Source: Candidatus Rifleibacterium amylolyticum
GTDB taxonomy: Bacteria > Muiribacteriota > Ozemobacteria > Ozemobacterales > Ozemobacteraceae
DNA length: 64,000 nt
Direction of reading: 5' to 3'
Assembly: GCA_009917695.1 (NCBI GenBank)
Contig: JAACJG010000002.1
Span: 248,001 to 312,000, forward strand
Both the position numbers and the translations under genes were made by a program. Shown piece by piece: positions 1 through 8,688 of this stretch (positions within the stretch are counted from its first letter, which is position 1; the number at the start of each line of letters is the position of its first letter). The notes beneath the pieces are model-generated. The model had not been told where the DNA came from and did no database searches. It saw nothing but the letters and a program-made list of their open reading frames with translations.

Positions 1-1004
1 GCCGTGGCAGAAATATGCAGCGCCCAGGCATCATCATAGCGCGTATCGAAAAAGGCTTCTCTGGCATTGTCTGACAATGTGGCATACCAGCTCGACGATT
101 CCTTTGTATTGTCAGTTCTTTCAGATTTTTTACCAGGAACTATGCCGTAACCGGCAAGATAGCGTGAAATTGTCTGAAGAGCAGAATCCTTCTCCCAGTC
201 AAGATTTCTTACAGCGACACGCTCGATGAATCTTCGATACTTGTCAAGGTCCAGCTCGCCGGCATTCCACAACAGAAACTGCCGGATAGTCTCCTGATAT
301 GTGTCTTTGGCCGGATTTTGCAGTCGTTTCTGCAACATCGGCCAGCTGGCATCGGCCATAACTTCGGGCTTTTCAACGACTACCGCAAAAATTATCTGAA
401 TCGCGTTCTGGCTGTTGTTGTCGCAGTTTTCAGCGGCTTCCCTGATAATCAGCTCATACTTGCCTGGCGGCGAGCTGACCGGAGAAACTTCTGGCCGCTC
501 AGCAACAGCAGCTGAGCCAGTTGCAGCGCCCACGCTCATCGACGCCACAACTGGTTCTATGACAGTTCCAGAGGCATTCTCAGGCACAATGGAAATCTTC
601 GCCAGAAAATCCTTATAAACTGCCGCTTCTGGCGCAAGTTGAACTGCATATTGTGCCTGGGTTATCGCCTGCTCACGCAGACCGCCGGCCATAAGCGCTT
701 CGGCCAGAGCATGCCTGTAAACAGCGCTGGCGGGAACTTTATAATTCAGCCAGGTCAGGCGTTTGATTGCCGCTTCATGCTGTCCCTGCCTGGTTTCGGC
801 CAGAGCCAGCATAAAATGGCCTTCGAGATGTTCAGGTGAAGCGGCAAGAAGATCTCCAGCCGCGACTGTTACCTCATGCCATTTCTGCATCTGGTAAGCC
901 AGGCGTGTTTTTTCCAGCGCCACACTTGCCCGCGCATCAGTCGCAAAAGCAGGACAAAGAACTGAGGCAAAAAATAGAATTATTACCAGAACACCAGGTC
1001 GCAT
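1..1004 (-). CDS. Secreted helical-repeat (TPR-like) protein, 3' end cut by window edge
   Basis: The open frame runs from an ATG at 1004 off the left edge, so about 334 residues are visible and the C-terminus is missing. The first ~20 residues (MRPGVLVIILFFASVLCPAFA) form a Sec signal peptide, and an AAAGG lies about 6 nt before the ATG. Residues ~25-130 are amphipathic helices with TPR-like spacing (W..A...A..LL...P, then A.....G....A). A Ser/Ala/Pro linker follows, then a second all-helical region. The likely role is a periplasmic or surface scaffold. It is the last visible gene after a pilin-like operon on the same strand, about 80 bp downstream of its neighbour. No enzyme motif is visible. 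Confidence 0.75.
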   Translation of the reverse strand, partial: MRPGVLVIILFFASVLCPAFATDARASVALEKTRLAYQMQKWHEVTVAAGDLLAASPEHLEGHFMLALAETRQGQHEAAIKRLTWLNYKVPASAVYRHALAEALMAGGLREQAITQAQYAVQLAPEAAVYKDFLAKISIVPENASGTVIEPVVASMSVGAATGSAAVAERPEVSPVSSPPGKYELIIREAAENCDNNSQNAIQIIFAVVVEKPEVMADASWPMLQKRLQNPAKDTYQETIRQFLLWNAGELDLDKYRRFIERVAVRNLDWEKDSALQTISRYLAGYGIVPGKKSERTDNTKESSSWYATLSDNAREAFFDTRYDDAWALHISAT

Positions 1005-1085
1005 TAAAAACCTTTCGAACAGCCTGTTGTGTGACTGGGCATAGACTGCCCGATATACTATAAAGGTTTTACGACCCGGTGTAAA

Positions 1086-1700
1086 TCAGTTGTCGCCATT
1101 CACCGTTACAGTTGCGGAAGCCTGTTCCTGTAATGCTTTTTGAAAAACAGCAAAAAGCTCAGGAATCGCCTTGCCGACCTCTTCGTGAAGCTTGCCAGAT
1201 TCAACGACTTTTTCGCCGGGAACAGAAGCTTCGCCGGTTTCTTTATTTCCTTCAAGCATCAAATTGACGGCCCGGCCCAGTTTTTCAAGTTGCTCTTTGA
1301 TTTCCGGCAGGCCTTCAGGATTGGTCGTGAGATTGATGGCAAGATCAGCAAAGCTGATAGTCTGTTTGATAAAATGACTGAGCTGCTGAAGTTGCGGTTC
1401 AAAAAGAGATTCCTGCAGATTACGCCGGGCAGCGCGCATCGACCACGCAACATAGCCATAGGAATTATGGGCAAAATGCAATGCTTCAATGAGATAACCC
1501 TGCACATGAAGTTTGTGCTGAGGCTGTAAGCCGACGAATATATGCTGTACCGGCAAAACCGGCGAAGGTTCGACTGGAGCCGCCATCACAGAGGACTCAG
1601 GCACCGGCCCAGACTGCTCTTCAGCAGCGTAGCCAACAGTTATAGCGCCAGTCAGCGCAATTACACCAGAGATTGCAAGCAAAATGGTCTTTCTCAGCAT
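1086..1700 (-). CDS. Exported protein of unknown function (204 aa)
   Basis: I start this gene at the ATG at 1700 and not at the longest frame (1733), because a GGGGG run sits 5 nt upstream and the protein then opens directly with a Sec signal peptide (MLRKTILLAISGVIALTG, cleaved near YAA). The mature part has a short Pro/Ser-rich stretch and then mostly predicted helices without cysteines or catalytic motifs. It lies 19 bp after the PilW-like gene and is probably co-transcribed with the pilin-like operon. I do not recognise the family. A pilus-assembly accessory role is inferred from position only. Confidence 0.7.
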   Translation of the reverse strand: MLRKTILLAISGVIALTGAITVGYAAEEQSGPVPESSVMAAPVEPSPVLPVQHIFVGLQPQHKLHVQGYLIEALHFAHNSYGYVAWSMRAARRNLQESLFEPQLQQLSHFIKQTISFADLAINLTTNPEGLPEIKEQLEKLGRAVNLMLEGNKETGEASVPGEKVVESGKLHEEVGKAIPELFAVFQKALQEQASATVTVNGDN

Positions 1701-1719
1701 AACATCCCCCTGTTGTCTG

Positions 1720-2379
1720 TTAAAAAGTTTCAAGAACTGTCGAGATACGAAAGTTGCTCTGTTTGCGCACCTTCAGTTTATCCTGGAATGGGTAGCTCAC
1801 CACAAATTCGACGGTGAGAACGGTAACATTTTCATCTGGGAAAAATCTGCTCGATGAATTGATCTCTTCAACATTACTCATCAGCTTCTGTTCGCCGATT
1901 ACCGCGCCGCCCTGAACAACCCGGCCATAAAACTCGATATTTGGCTTTGAACCCTTAAGAAAACCGGTTACCGTCGATTCGATATACTTACTACTGGCCG
2001 CTTCTTTTTCGAAGGTTTTGAATTCCCATACCGGCCACTCTTTGCCGTCTGCCGGATAGGCTGCCATCAGATTTCCACTGCCGCCACCGCGAATCATTAC
2101 GGGTTCTGTCGCAATGACTGCCGGCGTAGTTATGACACCATTTGCATCTACCACCAGCGATTCTATGCGACTCGTCGCACCAGTAAAGTGCTTTTGCCAG
2201 AAAATCTCGTTGAGGCGCTGCTCATCTACCGCGCTCTGCTTCCAGCCCGTGATTTTCTGGGCATTTGTCATCCAGCTGGTAAACTGCATCACAACTACAG
2301 AGATAATAGCAACCACGCTGACCGAGATTAAAATTTCGATCAGGGTAACACCCTTTCTGTTCAATACCTGATTTTTCAT
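1720..2379 (-). CDS. Type IV pilin-like protein with prepilin methylation signal (PilW/GspJ-like)
   Basis: The N-terminus has a class III prepilin signal: a short basic leader ending in Lys-Gly, then VTLIEILISVSVVAII, with Glu at position +5 of the mature protein and a hydrophobic helix. Such proteins are cleaved and N-methylated by PilD-type peptidases and are built into type IV pili or type II secretion pseudopili. The 219-aa length and the position after PilV-like and PilX-like genes suggest a PilW/GspJ-type minor pilin. Its ATG overlaps the stop of the preceding gene (ATGA), so translation is probably coupled. The globular part beyond residue ~45 is not diagnostic. Confidence 0.85.
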   Translation of the reverse strand: MKNQVLNRKGVTLIEILISVSVVAIISVVVMQFTSWMTNAQKITGWKQSAVDEQRLNEIFWQKHFTGATSRIESLVVDANGVITTPAVIATEPVMIRGGGSGNLMAAYPADGKEWPVWEFKTFEKEAASSKYIESTVTGFLKGSKPNIEFYGRVVQGGAVIGEQKLMSNVEEINSSSRFFPDENVTVLTVEFVVSYPFQDKLKVRKQSNFRISTVLETF

Positions 2380-2903
2380 CTGTCTTCCATTTTCAGCATC
2401 TGAATGGTGACCGTCATCGTCACGTCGCTCTTAAGACCGCCAGCCTGCAGAGTCTGTGAAGTCGCTTTGGCGGTAATACGAATATAGTCTTCGGTATAGC
2501 CTGGTTCAAGCGCGTTCTCACGCTTGGTCAGGCCAATGCGCTCGATCGCAGTTACTCTCGCCGATCTGCCGACATTTTCAGCGTTAAAGCGATTATCGAG
2601 TGTCTCCAACTTGAGATCGTCCAGAAAGGTTTCGTATAGAGCTTCAGTTCTTTTTTCCAGCGGCACATCATGTTTGTAACGAAATGCCGTGTAAAGCTCA
2701 GTCGGATGCGCGCGGATCTTGAGTTTGGCCGCTTCGATAGCTGAAATGCACAATAATTCAAGTTGGGTTCGTTCGCTGGTCGCTATTTTTTCAAAATTCT
2801 GGTCGATCGAGCGGTTCAACAGAAATGCAGCAAAAATCAGCGAAGTGGTCAGAGTTGCCACGACAAGAACAATCACAACTCCACGGCGGCTGTTCATATT
2901 CAT
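2376..2903 (-). CDS. PilX/GspK-like minor pilin (175 aa)
   Basis: The N-terminus (NSRRGVVIVLVVATLTTSLI) resembles the PilX/GspK N-terminal helix: RRG cleavage site, Val-rich hydrophobic segment and no Glu5. GspK and PilX proteins also lack Glu5 or use it variably and sit at the tip of the pilus or pseudopilus. The rest is helical and polar. It overlaps the genes on both sides by ATGA junctions (2900-2903 and 2376-2379), a sign of a tightly coupled operon. Assignment to PilX/GspK is by N-terminal pattern and gene order, not by full-length similarity. Confidence 0.75.
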   Translation of the reverse strand: MNMNSRRGVVIVLVVATLTTSLIFAAFLLNRSIDQNFEKIATSERTQLELLCISAIEAAKLKIRAHPTELYTAFRYKHDVPLEKRTEALYETFLDDLKLETLDNRFNAENVGRSARVTAIERIGLTKRENALEPGYTEDYIRITAKATSQTLQAGGLKSDVTMTVTIQMLKMEDR

Positions 2904-3418
2904 CCGAGATCCGCCTTGTAGACATGAAGATTGAGTCGTTCAGTGTTGCCAGAAATTTTCGAAGTCCAGCTCACTTCGAACTCCAGTCGAAAATAGCGCT
3001 TGTAAGCAGTCAAAGTGGCTGTAGTATCGGGATCAGGCATGGTGACGAACCAGAAATCCTTTTCATCAGGATCTCTGGTAACATAGCGAATACGCAGACG
3101 ATAGCTGAATTCAGTGCCGTTGATCACAGCGCTGGTCGGTATATGAACGCTGTTAGAAGGGTCTGAGCCAAAGGTTTTACCGAGTTCTACCGGGCTGCCC
3201 AGCGGAATATCGCGCCCGGGCAATCCCAGCAGCGCCCGCAGATATGAAGAACTGCTGTGCATTGCTGCCAGATGATCGGCATTAACCTGGGTGAAGGTGG
3301 TGCCGCGACCGAACAGGCCGACAAGAGGTATTACCGCAAAAGCAAAGATGGTAATACCGATAATCACTTCGACAAGCGTCACGCCACGCCGTGGCGCGAC
3401 ACCACCACAGGACATCAT
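2900..3418 (-). CDS. PilV/GspI-like prepilin (172 aa)
   Basis: The start chosen is the first of two adjacent ATGs (3418 and 3415), just after the stop of the large upstream gene. A GGAG lies 9 nt before it, and the longer frame only overlaps the neighbour. The protein starts with a short leader and RRGVTLVEVIIGITIFAFAV, a textbook class III prepilin signal with Glu at +5. The position directly after the giant exported protein and before the PilX-like and PilW-like genes matches minor pilin operons. It should be processed by a prepilin peptidase that is not encoded in this window. Confidence 0.85.
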   Translation of the reverse strand: MMSCGGVAPRRGVTLVEVIIGITIFAFAVIPLVGLFGRGTTFTQVNADHLAAMHSSSSYLRALLGLPGRDIPLGSPVELGKTFGSDPSNSVHIPTSAVINGTEFSYRLRIRYVTRDPDEKDFWFVTMPDPDTTATLTAYKRYFRLEFEVSWTSKISGNTERLNLHVYKADLG

Positions 3419-3419
3419 G

Positions 3420-6400
3420 TTACTTAGCTCCAGTTCCGGTTCTTTCTGCTTCGGTCGTCGACTCAAGAACGCGTATCTGGAAACGGCTCGGAATAATCGG
3501 GAAATCGATATCGAGTTCCCGTGAATTACCACAGAGGTCAACCACTTTGAGATAGAACGAGTTAGTGCCACTTGAGTTACCGTCTTTGTTCTTCAAGCCT
3601 GTTTTGACATCGGCATTGCCGACGCGGAATACGTATGAAAGCGGAGTTCCGTCTGCATTGAGCAGTCGCAGCGGCGCTTCATCGTCCATCGACTTAACCG
3701 GATTGTCTTCGAACTCCTTGGAGTATAACACTCCATGCTCATCTTTTACATCTTCCTTGAATTTGTAGTAGATGCTCTTGAAGTTGTTGCTGCCGACGAT
3801 TTTTCCGAATGGCGCCTCGGCATCGTTCTGCCAGAACAGAATATTATCACGCACCGAAAGATCGAAAACTATTGTTTCGTCTTCGGCAAATCCTGGCGCT
3901 CCCGGATTTGCGGTAATGAATGCCGCCTTGACGTCGCTGTCTGCCAGCTTGATCATCGGGTCGTCACGGCGACTGATATTCTTTTCGGTAATCGTCAGAT
4001 TGGCGCCTGAATTCAGCGAAGCTCTGCGGTCATAATTATAACCCGGCAGAGTGAATGTGCTGCTGAAACTGCCACTGACAAACTTCTGGTCGGGATCTCT
4101 GTAAGCATGCCTCCAGTCGCTCAACAGACCGGCGCGCGAACCCTTGACCCGATCTTTAAGAGCGCTGCTGGCCCAGAGAAGAGAGCCAAATGGCTGAGCA
4201 GCAGGTCCAAGCGGAGTGTCTTTGGCAATGTCAGACAAAAGTTTGAGACTACCGTCATCTGGCAGAGGCTTGTATTTAGCGGTAGCCAGCCGCAAATCGA
4301 GATTTGGCCGCTTGTTATCGGTTACGTTGAAATAGCCTTCAAGGCGGGTGTAGTTTCTCGAACCATCTTCAATCTCAAGTACATACTTGATCTTACCGGC
4401 AATATAGTTCGAGAACTGGTGTTGAATCGTCATTTCACGATTATCCGGGGTGCCCAGCTGATCTTTAACTTTCGGCTCGACCAGCGCCAGGTAGTGCCCG
4501 TCGATACGCTCGAGATTGAATTTGTCGATATCTGGCGACAGATCGCCGTCGTAAGCAGTAGAAAGTTTGTCTTTAACTGCCGGCAGAATCATCGGAAACT
4601 CATAGCCGTTCTGCGGCTCAAGAGTGAAGCGACCGGCGGCGCCGTCGATCTTCTGGAACCAGAGGCGCGGATACCAGGTGCGGCGTGTGCCACCATTTTT
4701 GAGGCCGTCATTGGGGCCGAAACCAGGGTGATTATCTTCGACCCCGATCTGGTATCTGGTCTGGTCGCCACTGTTGCCATATATGGTGTTGTTCACGACA
4801 GATGTCATGTCGCTGCCGTTGAATTCCAGGAATTTCGGGATGCTCGGCGGTGTGATATCGACAGTAAAGGCTTTTCGCCGCCAGATACTGGTCATGTCGC
4901 GATCGAGATACCTGATCTTGCCGTCATTATTGAGCACAAGACGACTGTAGTCTGCGCCAAAGCGAGACTTATTGGCAGACTCCTGGCTCGGGTGGTCCAG
5001 ATAAAAATCACGACGCGTGCAGACCAGCGTCACTATGGTTTCATAACCCTCGTTCGGGAAAGTTGGAATCGGGAGATCCCATGAATATTCAGAAGAGAAT
5101 GACACCGTCTTCACTTCGAGATAGCGACTGCCAACACGCACCAGGTAGGTTGCCATCGCCGACTTATCGATGGCGAGGTTCCCCTGGGCGTCGCGGTCGG
5201 GGCGATAGGTGAAACTGCGCCAGTTCTCGATAGCGCCACCCGGCTGCTGGCGCTTGACTTCGACGTTCATGCTGATCGGCTTTTCAAGCAGAATGCCGCT
5301 GAATGCCTCAAGATGACCAGCACCGGCCAGATTGCCCTCGTTCAGGTCAGAAGTTTCGTTAACATTACGGGCAAACTTCAGTTCGAGCTTCGCCTTGTAA
5401 TTGTGAAGCTTGCCATCGGCATTAACCAGGTCGAAATTCTGGTCGAGCTGTTCTTTACCGTTAACAGCAGCACGCAGATATACCCAGTCGTTGTTGCTCA
5501 TGGCTGGAACACCGACAGCTTTGATGTCAGTGGCCCGGGTTTCGGGATATGCCTTGAATGCGCTGGGGAAATCACGACTGCGCAAAGCAGCCGCGTCGGC
5601 GCCCCACTGCGGCGCATAGGTCGTTGTGTTGCCAGGGCCGTTCAGCGTAAGCTTCGGTTCGTCGAAATCAGCAGGGGTGTGGTCATAGACGCGCACTTCA
5701 TAAGTCAGCGTTCGTGTCTGCGGAATGTCGGTAGCCGCGTAATAGACGATGATACCGAGACCATCTGTGACTGCAGTTACGATACGCTGAGTATATTTAA
5801 CCGTATGAATGATCGTGTATTTACCGGCCTGAAGAAACTCATAGGTAAAGCTGGTGCCGGCACCGGTGCCGCCCGGGACTTCGGGTGAAATGCGCCAGGT
5901 CTGCGACCAGGTATCGGGTTTGATGATCACCATTTCTGAGCCAGAAAGGCTCCAGGTCTGCGGCATATCTTCGGGAATATCATTCGGCCCGATGATATTG
6001 GTCGGCAGATATCTGACTTCAGTCGGCGGCTGCGGCGGTTCTTTGGGCTTCTCAGGATCGCCTGATCCGCCCTCCAGCACAAAGCGGCGCCCTAACGAAA
6101 ACTGGTTGCCTTCGCTTGCATCATAAGCCCATATCGTCGGGTTGATAAACTTGTAGTTGTAAGATTCTTTGTGAACGAAATCGGTCTTGCCATCTGGCGG
6201 ATAAACCGAGAACTTGCCACCGGCGATGACTCTAAAAGTTTTGTCGTTATCAGTCTGAACGGCATGCAGAGGCGCCATACCAATCTTATGCTGATACACC
6301 GTCGACAACAGAAAACCGTCTCTGGCTTTGATTTTATCCCAGTCGGCCATGTCTTTCAGGTCGTAATACCCGTTACCATCGGCATCGCCGTAGATAAAAA

Positions 6401-8465
6401 TGTTGCCCATCCAGCCCGATTCAACCGATTCAAGCTGGCCAATACCCCAGGGGTCGCCCAATGCATGCACAGACGCGCTGGTATTGTTAACTTTGTTGTA
6501 GAAGCAGCCTTTTGGGTAAACCTGAACGGTCAGTGTTTTAAGGCGTCCCAGCAGGGTTCCATCAGGAAAATCTATAGTTGTCTTGCGATAAAGCTGTGAA
6601 AGGCTTGGCTGCGGCTGTGGCCCAAGGTTCGCCAAAAAGTTCGCGCCAGTTACGCCAGGGTCGCTCTTTGGGTTATAACTCATAACAGTTGGAGCAAACT
6701 TGAAATTTTTCGAACTGGCTCCCGGAATCGGCTGAACGAAAAATTCGCCCTCGAAGGCATTACCGCGCCAGCCGATCTGCACGTATTTGTTGGTAGCGCC
6801 AGAGCCCTGGTAAACTTCAGGAATAACAACCGGGCCGGCAGTTGCCATAAGCATCCTGTTTGTTGCCAACGCCGGATTTGCTGCGAATCTGGCTTTTATC
6901 TGAGCAGAGAGCTCATTAAATGCGTTCGGGAAGCTGACAAAAGCGTGATGCCAGACGCTTCCGCAGTCGTTGATATCAATTTTTCCATTCTCATCAAAGT
7001 CGGCAGTCGGAAAAACCTTGTCAAAGAAGGCCTTGTCGGCGTTATCGACCTTGTCGTCATTGTTGACATCAAAAATTTTGTTAAACACATACTTTACCGG
7101 CCCGGCCTTGGGTTTACCATCAGAACCGAAAACCGGCGGATTGGCGCACTCTCTGATATATCCGCGCGATCTTGTCTGTGTAGTCGGATGCAGTGTATAG
7201 CCAGGAATCACTCCGGCGCCAGATAACCAGTTAGATTGATCAATCGCCGTGTAAGGCATGGGTGCGATTCTCTGACCTTTAACTATAGTAGGTGTCGTGA
7301 CCAGATAAAGTCTTGGTTCTGGGCCTTCAAGAGCCATATATACCGGCACATCGACCTGGCCGAAGCCAAGGTTGGCAAGCATCTTGATGACGTCTTTCAT
7401 CTTGATCATGCCGTCAAAAATCTTGCCATATTCGATATAGTATTTTTCTTTGTTGGTGTTGAGTGAATCCTGATTCCAGCGAAATCTGATATTAACTTTG
7501 GTATCGCCGATGGTTGGATACCAGACGCCACTGACATCGACGCGCCAGGTCGGATTGATGGCCGGTTTGGGATGCACTTTCGCGACCAGCGATTTCGACA
7601 CATCAGGAGGTTTGATCGGGCCAAACGAATATTGATACCATCTTAGATAAACCTGGTAAAAGTCGGCCTTGTAATCAAATTTTCGATCGCTTATGCCAAC
7701 GATGTTCGAGTTGAAAAAATTGCCAGACTCCGGGTTGGGAAAAAGCTTGTCGGTCTGCTTGACAAAAGACTTGGTTATCGGGTCCCATACCCATGAGAAA
7801 GTTCTGACAGGAAAGTTTTTAGATTCAGGCTGCTTCAATTTGCGTAAAAACGAACCGCGATCCCAGTAATAGACTTCATAGTTGTTGTAGCAGACATAAT
7901 AAGTGGAACACCCACCGGACCAGCAATAGCTCCCTGGAGGAGGGCCGGCCCAGGAAGTGCAGCCACCTGACCAGCAGTAGGTGGCAGTGCGGTGACCTAC
8001 CGAATACCAGTAATTGATAAGGTTCCAGTCGTATTCATTGCGCCAGTGCCAGTAATCGAGCTTTGAGCCGACATTGTAGGGGACTTTGAGGTTATAGCCA
8101 GGAGTCATACGAACGCCAGGCCCGTTAAGCAGTTCATAAGACCCAATCTTGTTAGGCCCGAAGTAAATATAAACCAGTTTCCCGTAGTTCATCGGAGCAA
8201 ATGGTATATTGCGTGATCTGCCCTCTTCGCTGCCAAATTCTGCGGGCGGCAAGGTAAAGTTCGTGACCAGATTGACATCGAACCAGTGAGAAGGCTTGAA
8301 TGGATTTGCATCTGGTGCTGTATAGATTATGTAAGGACCAGACGGCTTTGGAGTATGTGGCACCGGATATGTATAACAGGCAAACAATTGCGGCGCTGCC
8401 AGAAGCATCAGCACAACCATCAGCAAAAATAAGCCTGATCGCAAACAATTTGAGGTTCTCATCAT
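3420..8465 (-). CDS. Giant secreted surface protein with EF-hand/dockerin-like calcium loops (1681 aa)
   Basis: Two adjacent ATGs (8465, 8462) follow an AGGAGG. Either gives a Sec signal peptide (RSGLFLLMVVLMLLAAPQLFA) with cleavage before CYTYP. Two CWSGGC motifs occur near residues 175-197 (counting from a frame start 11 codons upstream). Three Asp-rich loops that fit EF-hand/dockerin calcium sites lie near 477-488 (DVNNDDKVDNAD), 500-511 (DFDENGKIDIND) and 705-716 (DADGNGYYDLKD). The remainder is rich in beta-strand-like Tyr/Thr/Gly sequence, with a PKD-like stretch around the middle. It heads the minor pilin operon, where PilY1-type tip adhesins are found in other bacteria, so a pilus-tip adhesin is a reasonable inference. 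It has no recognisable PilY1 propeller sequence. Confidence 0.85.
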   Translation of the reverse strand: MMRTSNCLRSGLFLLMVVLMLLAAPQLFACYTYPVPHTPKPSGPYIIYTAPDANPFKPSHWFDVNLVTNFTLPPAEFGSEEGRSRNIPFAPMNYGKLVYIYFGPNKIGSYELLNGPGVRMTPGYNLKVPYNVGSKLDYWHWRNEYDWNLINYWYSVGHRTATYCWSGGCTSWAGPPPGSYCWSGGCSTYYVCYNNYEVYYWDRGSFLRKLKQPESKNFPVRTFSWVWDPITKSFVKQTDKLFPNPESGNFFNSNIVGISDRKFDYKADFYQVYLRWYQYSFGPIKPPDVSKSLVAKVHPKPAINPTWRVDVSGVWYPTIGDTKVNIRFRWNQDSLNTNKEKYYIEYGKIFDGMIKMKDVIKMLANLGFGQVDVPVYMALEGPEPRLYLVTTPTIVKGQRIAPMPYTAIDQSNWLSGAGVIPGYTLHPTTQTRSRGYIRECANPPVFGSDGKPKAGPVKYVFNKIFDVNNDDKVDNADKAFFDKVFPTADFDENGKIDINDCGSVWHHAFVSFPNAFNELSAQIKARFAANPALATNRMLMATAGPVVIPEVYQGSGATNKYVQIGWRGNAFEGEFFVQPIPGASSKNFKFAPTVMSYNPKSDPGVTGANFLANLGPQPQPSLSQLYRKTTIDFPDGTLLGRLKTLTVQVYPKGCFYNKVNNTSASVHALGDPWGIGQLESVESGWMGNIFIYGDADGNGYYDLKDMADWDKIKARDGFLLSTVYQHKIGMAPLHAVQTDNDKTFRVIAGGKFSVYPPDGKTDFVHKESYNYKFINPTIWAYDASEGNQFSLGRRFVLEGGSGDPEKPKEPPQPPTEVRYLPTNIIGPNDIPEDMPQTWSLSGSEMVIIKPDTWSQTWRISPEVPGGTGAGTSFTYEFLQAGKYTIIHTVKYTQRIVTAVTDGLGIIVYYAATDIPQTRTLTYEVRVYDHTPADFDEPKLTLNGPGNTTTYAPQWGADAAALRSRDFPSAFKAYPETRATDIKAVGVPAMSNNDWVYLRAAVNGKEQLDQNFDLVNADGKLHNYKAKLELKFARNVNETSDLNEGNLAGAGHLEAFSGILLEKPISMNVEVKRQQPGGAIENWRSFTYRPDRDAQGNLAIDKSAMATYLVRVGSRYLEVKTVSFSSEYSWDLPIPTFPNEGYETIVTLVCTRRDFYLDHPSQESANKSRFGADYSRLVLNNDGKIRYLDRDMTSIWRRKAFTVDITPPSIPKFLEFNGSDMTSVVNNTIYGNSGDQTRYQIGVEDNHPGFGPNDGLKNGGTRRTWYPRLWFQKIDGAAGRFTLEPQNGYEFPMILPAVKDKLSTAYDGDLSPDIDKFNLERIDGHYLALVEPKVKDQLGTPDNREMTIQHQFSNYIAGKIKYVLEIEDGSRNYTRLEGYFNVTDNKRPNLDLRLATAKYKPLPDDGSLKLLSDIAKDTPLGPAAQPFGSLLWASSALKDRVKGSRAGLLSDWRHAYRDPDQKFVSGSFSSTFTLPGYNYDRRASLNSGANLTITEKNISRRDDPMIKLADSDVKAAFITANPGAPGFAEDETIVFDLSVRDNILFWQNDAEAPFGKIVGSNNFKSIYYKFKEDVKDEHGVLYSKEFEDNPVKSMDDEAPLRLLNADGTPLSYVFRVGNADVKTGLKNKDGNSSGTNSFYLKVVDLCGNSRELDIDFPIIPSRFQIRVLESTTEAERTGTGAK

Positions 8466-8646
8466 CCAGCCCTCCTGGCAGCAGAATACAAGGCGCAAAT
8501 CGCAGATTCGAAACGCAGCACAAATTTACGCAGGACTTTCCTCTAATAAAGTTATACCTGACTTGCTACTGATGCGGCAACGCAAACTTTTTTTACACAC
8601 TCATAAGAGAATATCCAAAATGTCAGCATCATCCATTATTTGCGTA

Positions 8647-8684
8647 ATATCACGCGGGCAGCCGTTCGACTGTCCGCGTGATAT
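8647..8684 (-). terminator. Hairpin terminator after the W-repeat protein gene
   Basis: Two 15-nt arms (8647-8661 and 8670-8684) pair with a single G-U wobble around an 8-nt loop. The hairpin begins 4 bp past the stop codon of the 8689-10281 gene. No clear U-tract follows, so termination strength is uncertain. Confidence 0.65.
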
Positions 8685-8688
8685 GAAT

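Noticed and set aside
4107-5084. Plus-strand 325-aa open frame
   Set aside because: It lies wholly antisense to the giant secreted protein, has no ribosome site and no recognisable domain, and its composition follows the other strand.
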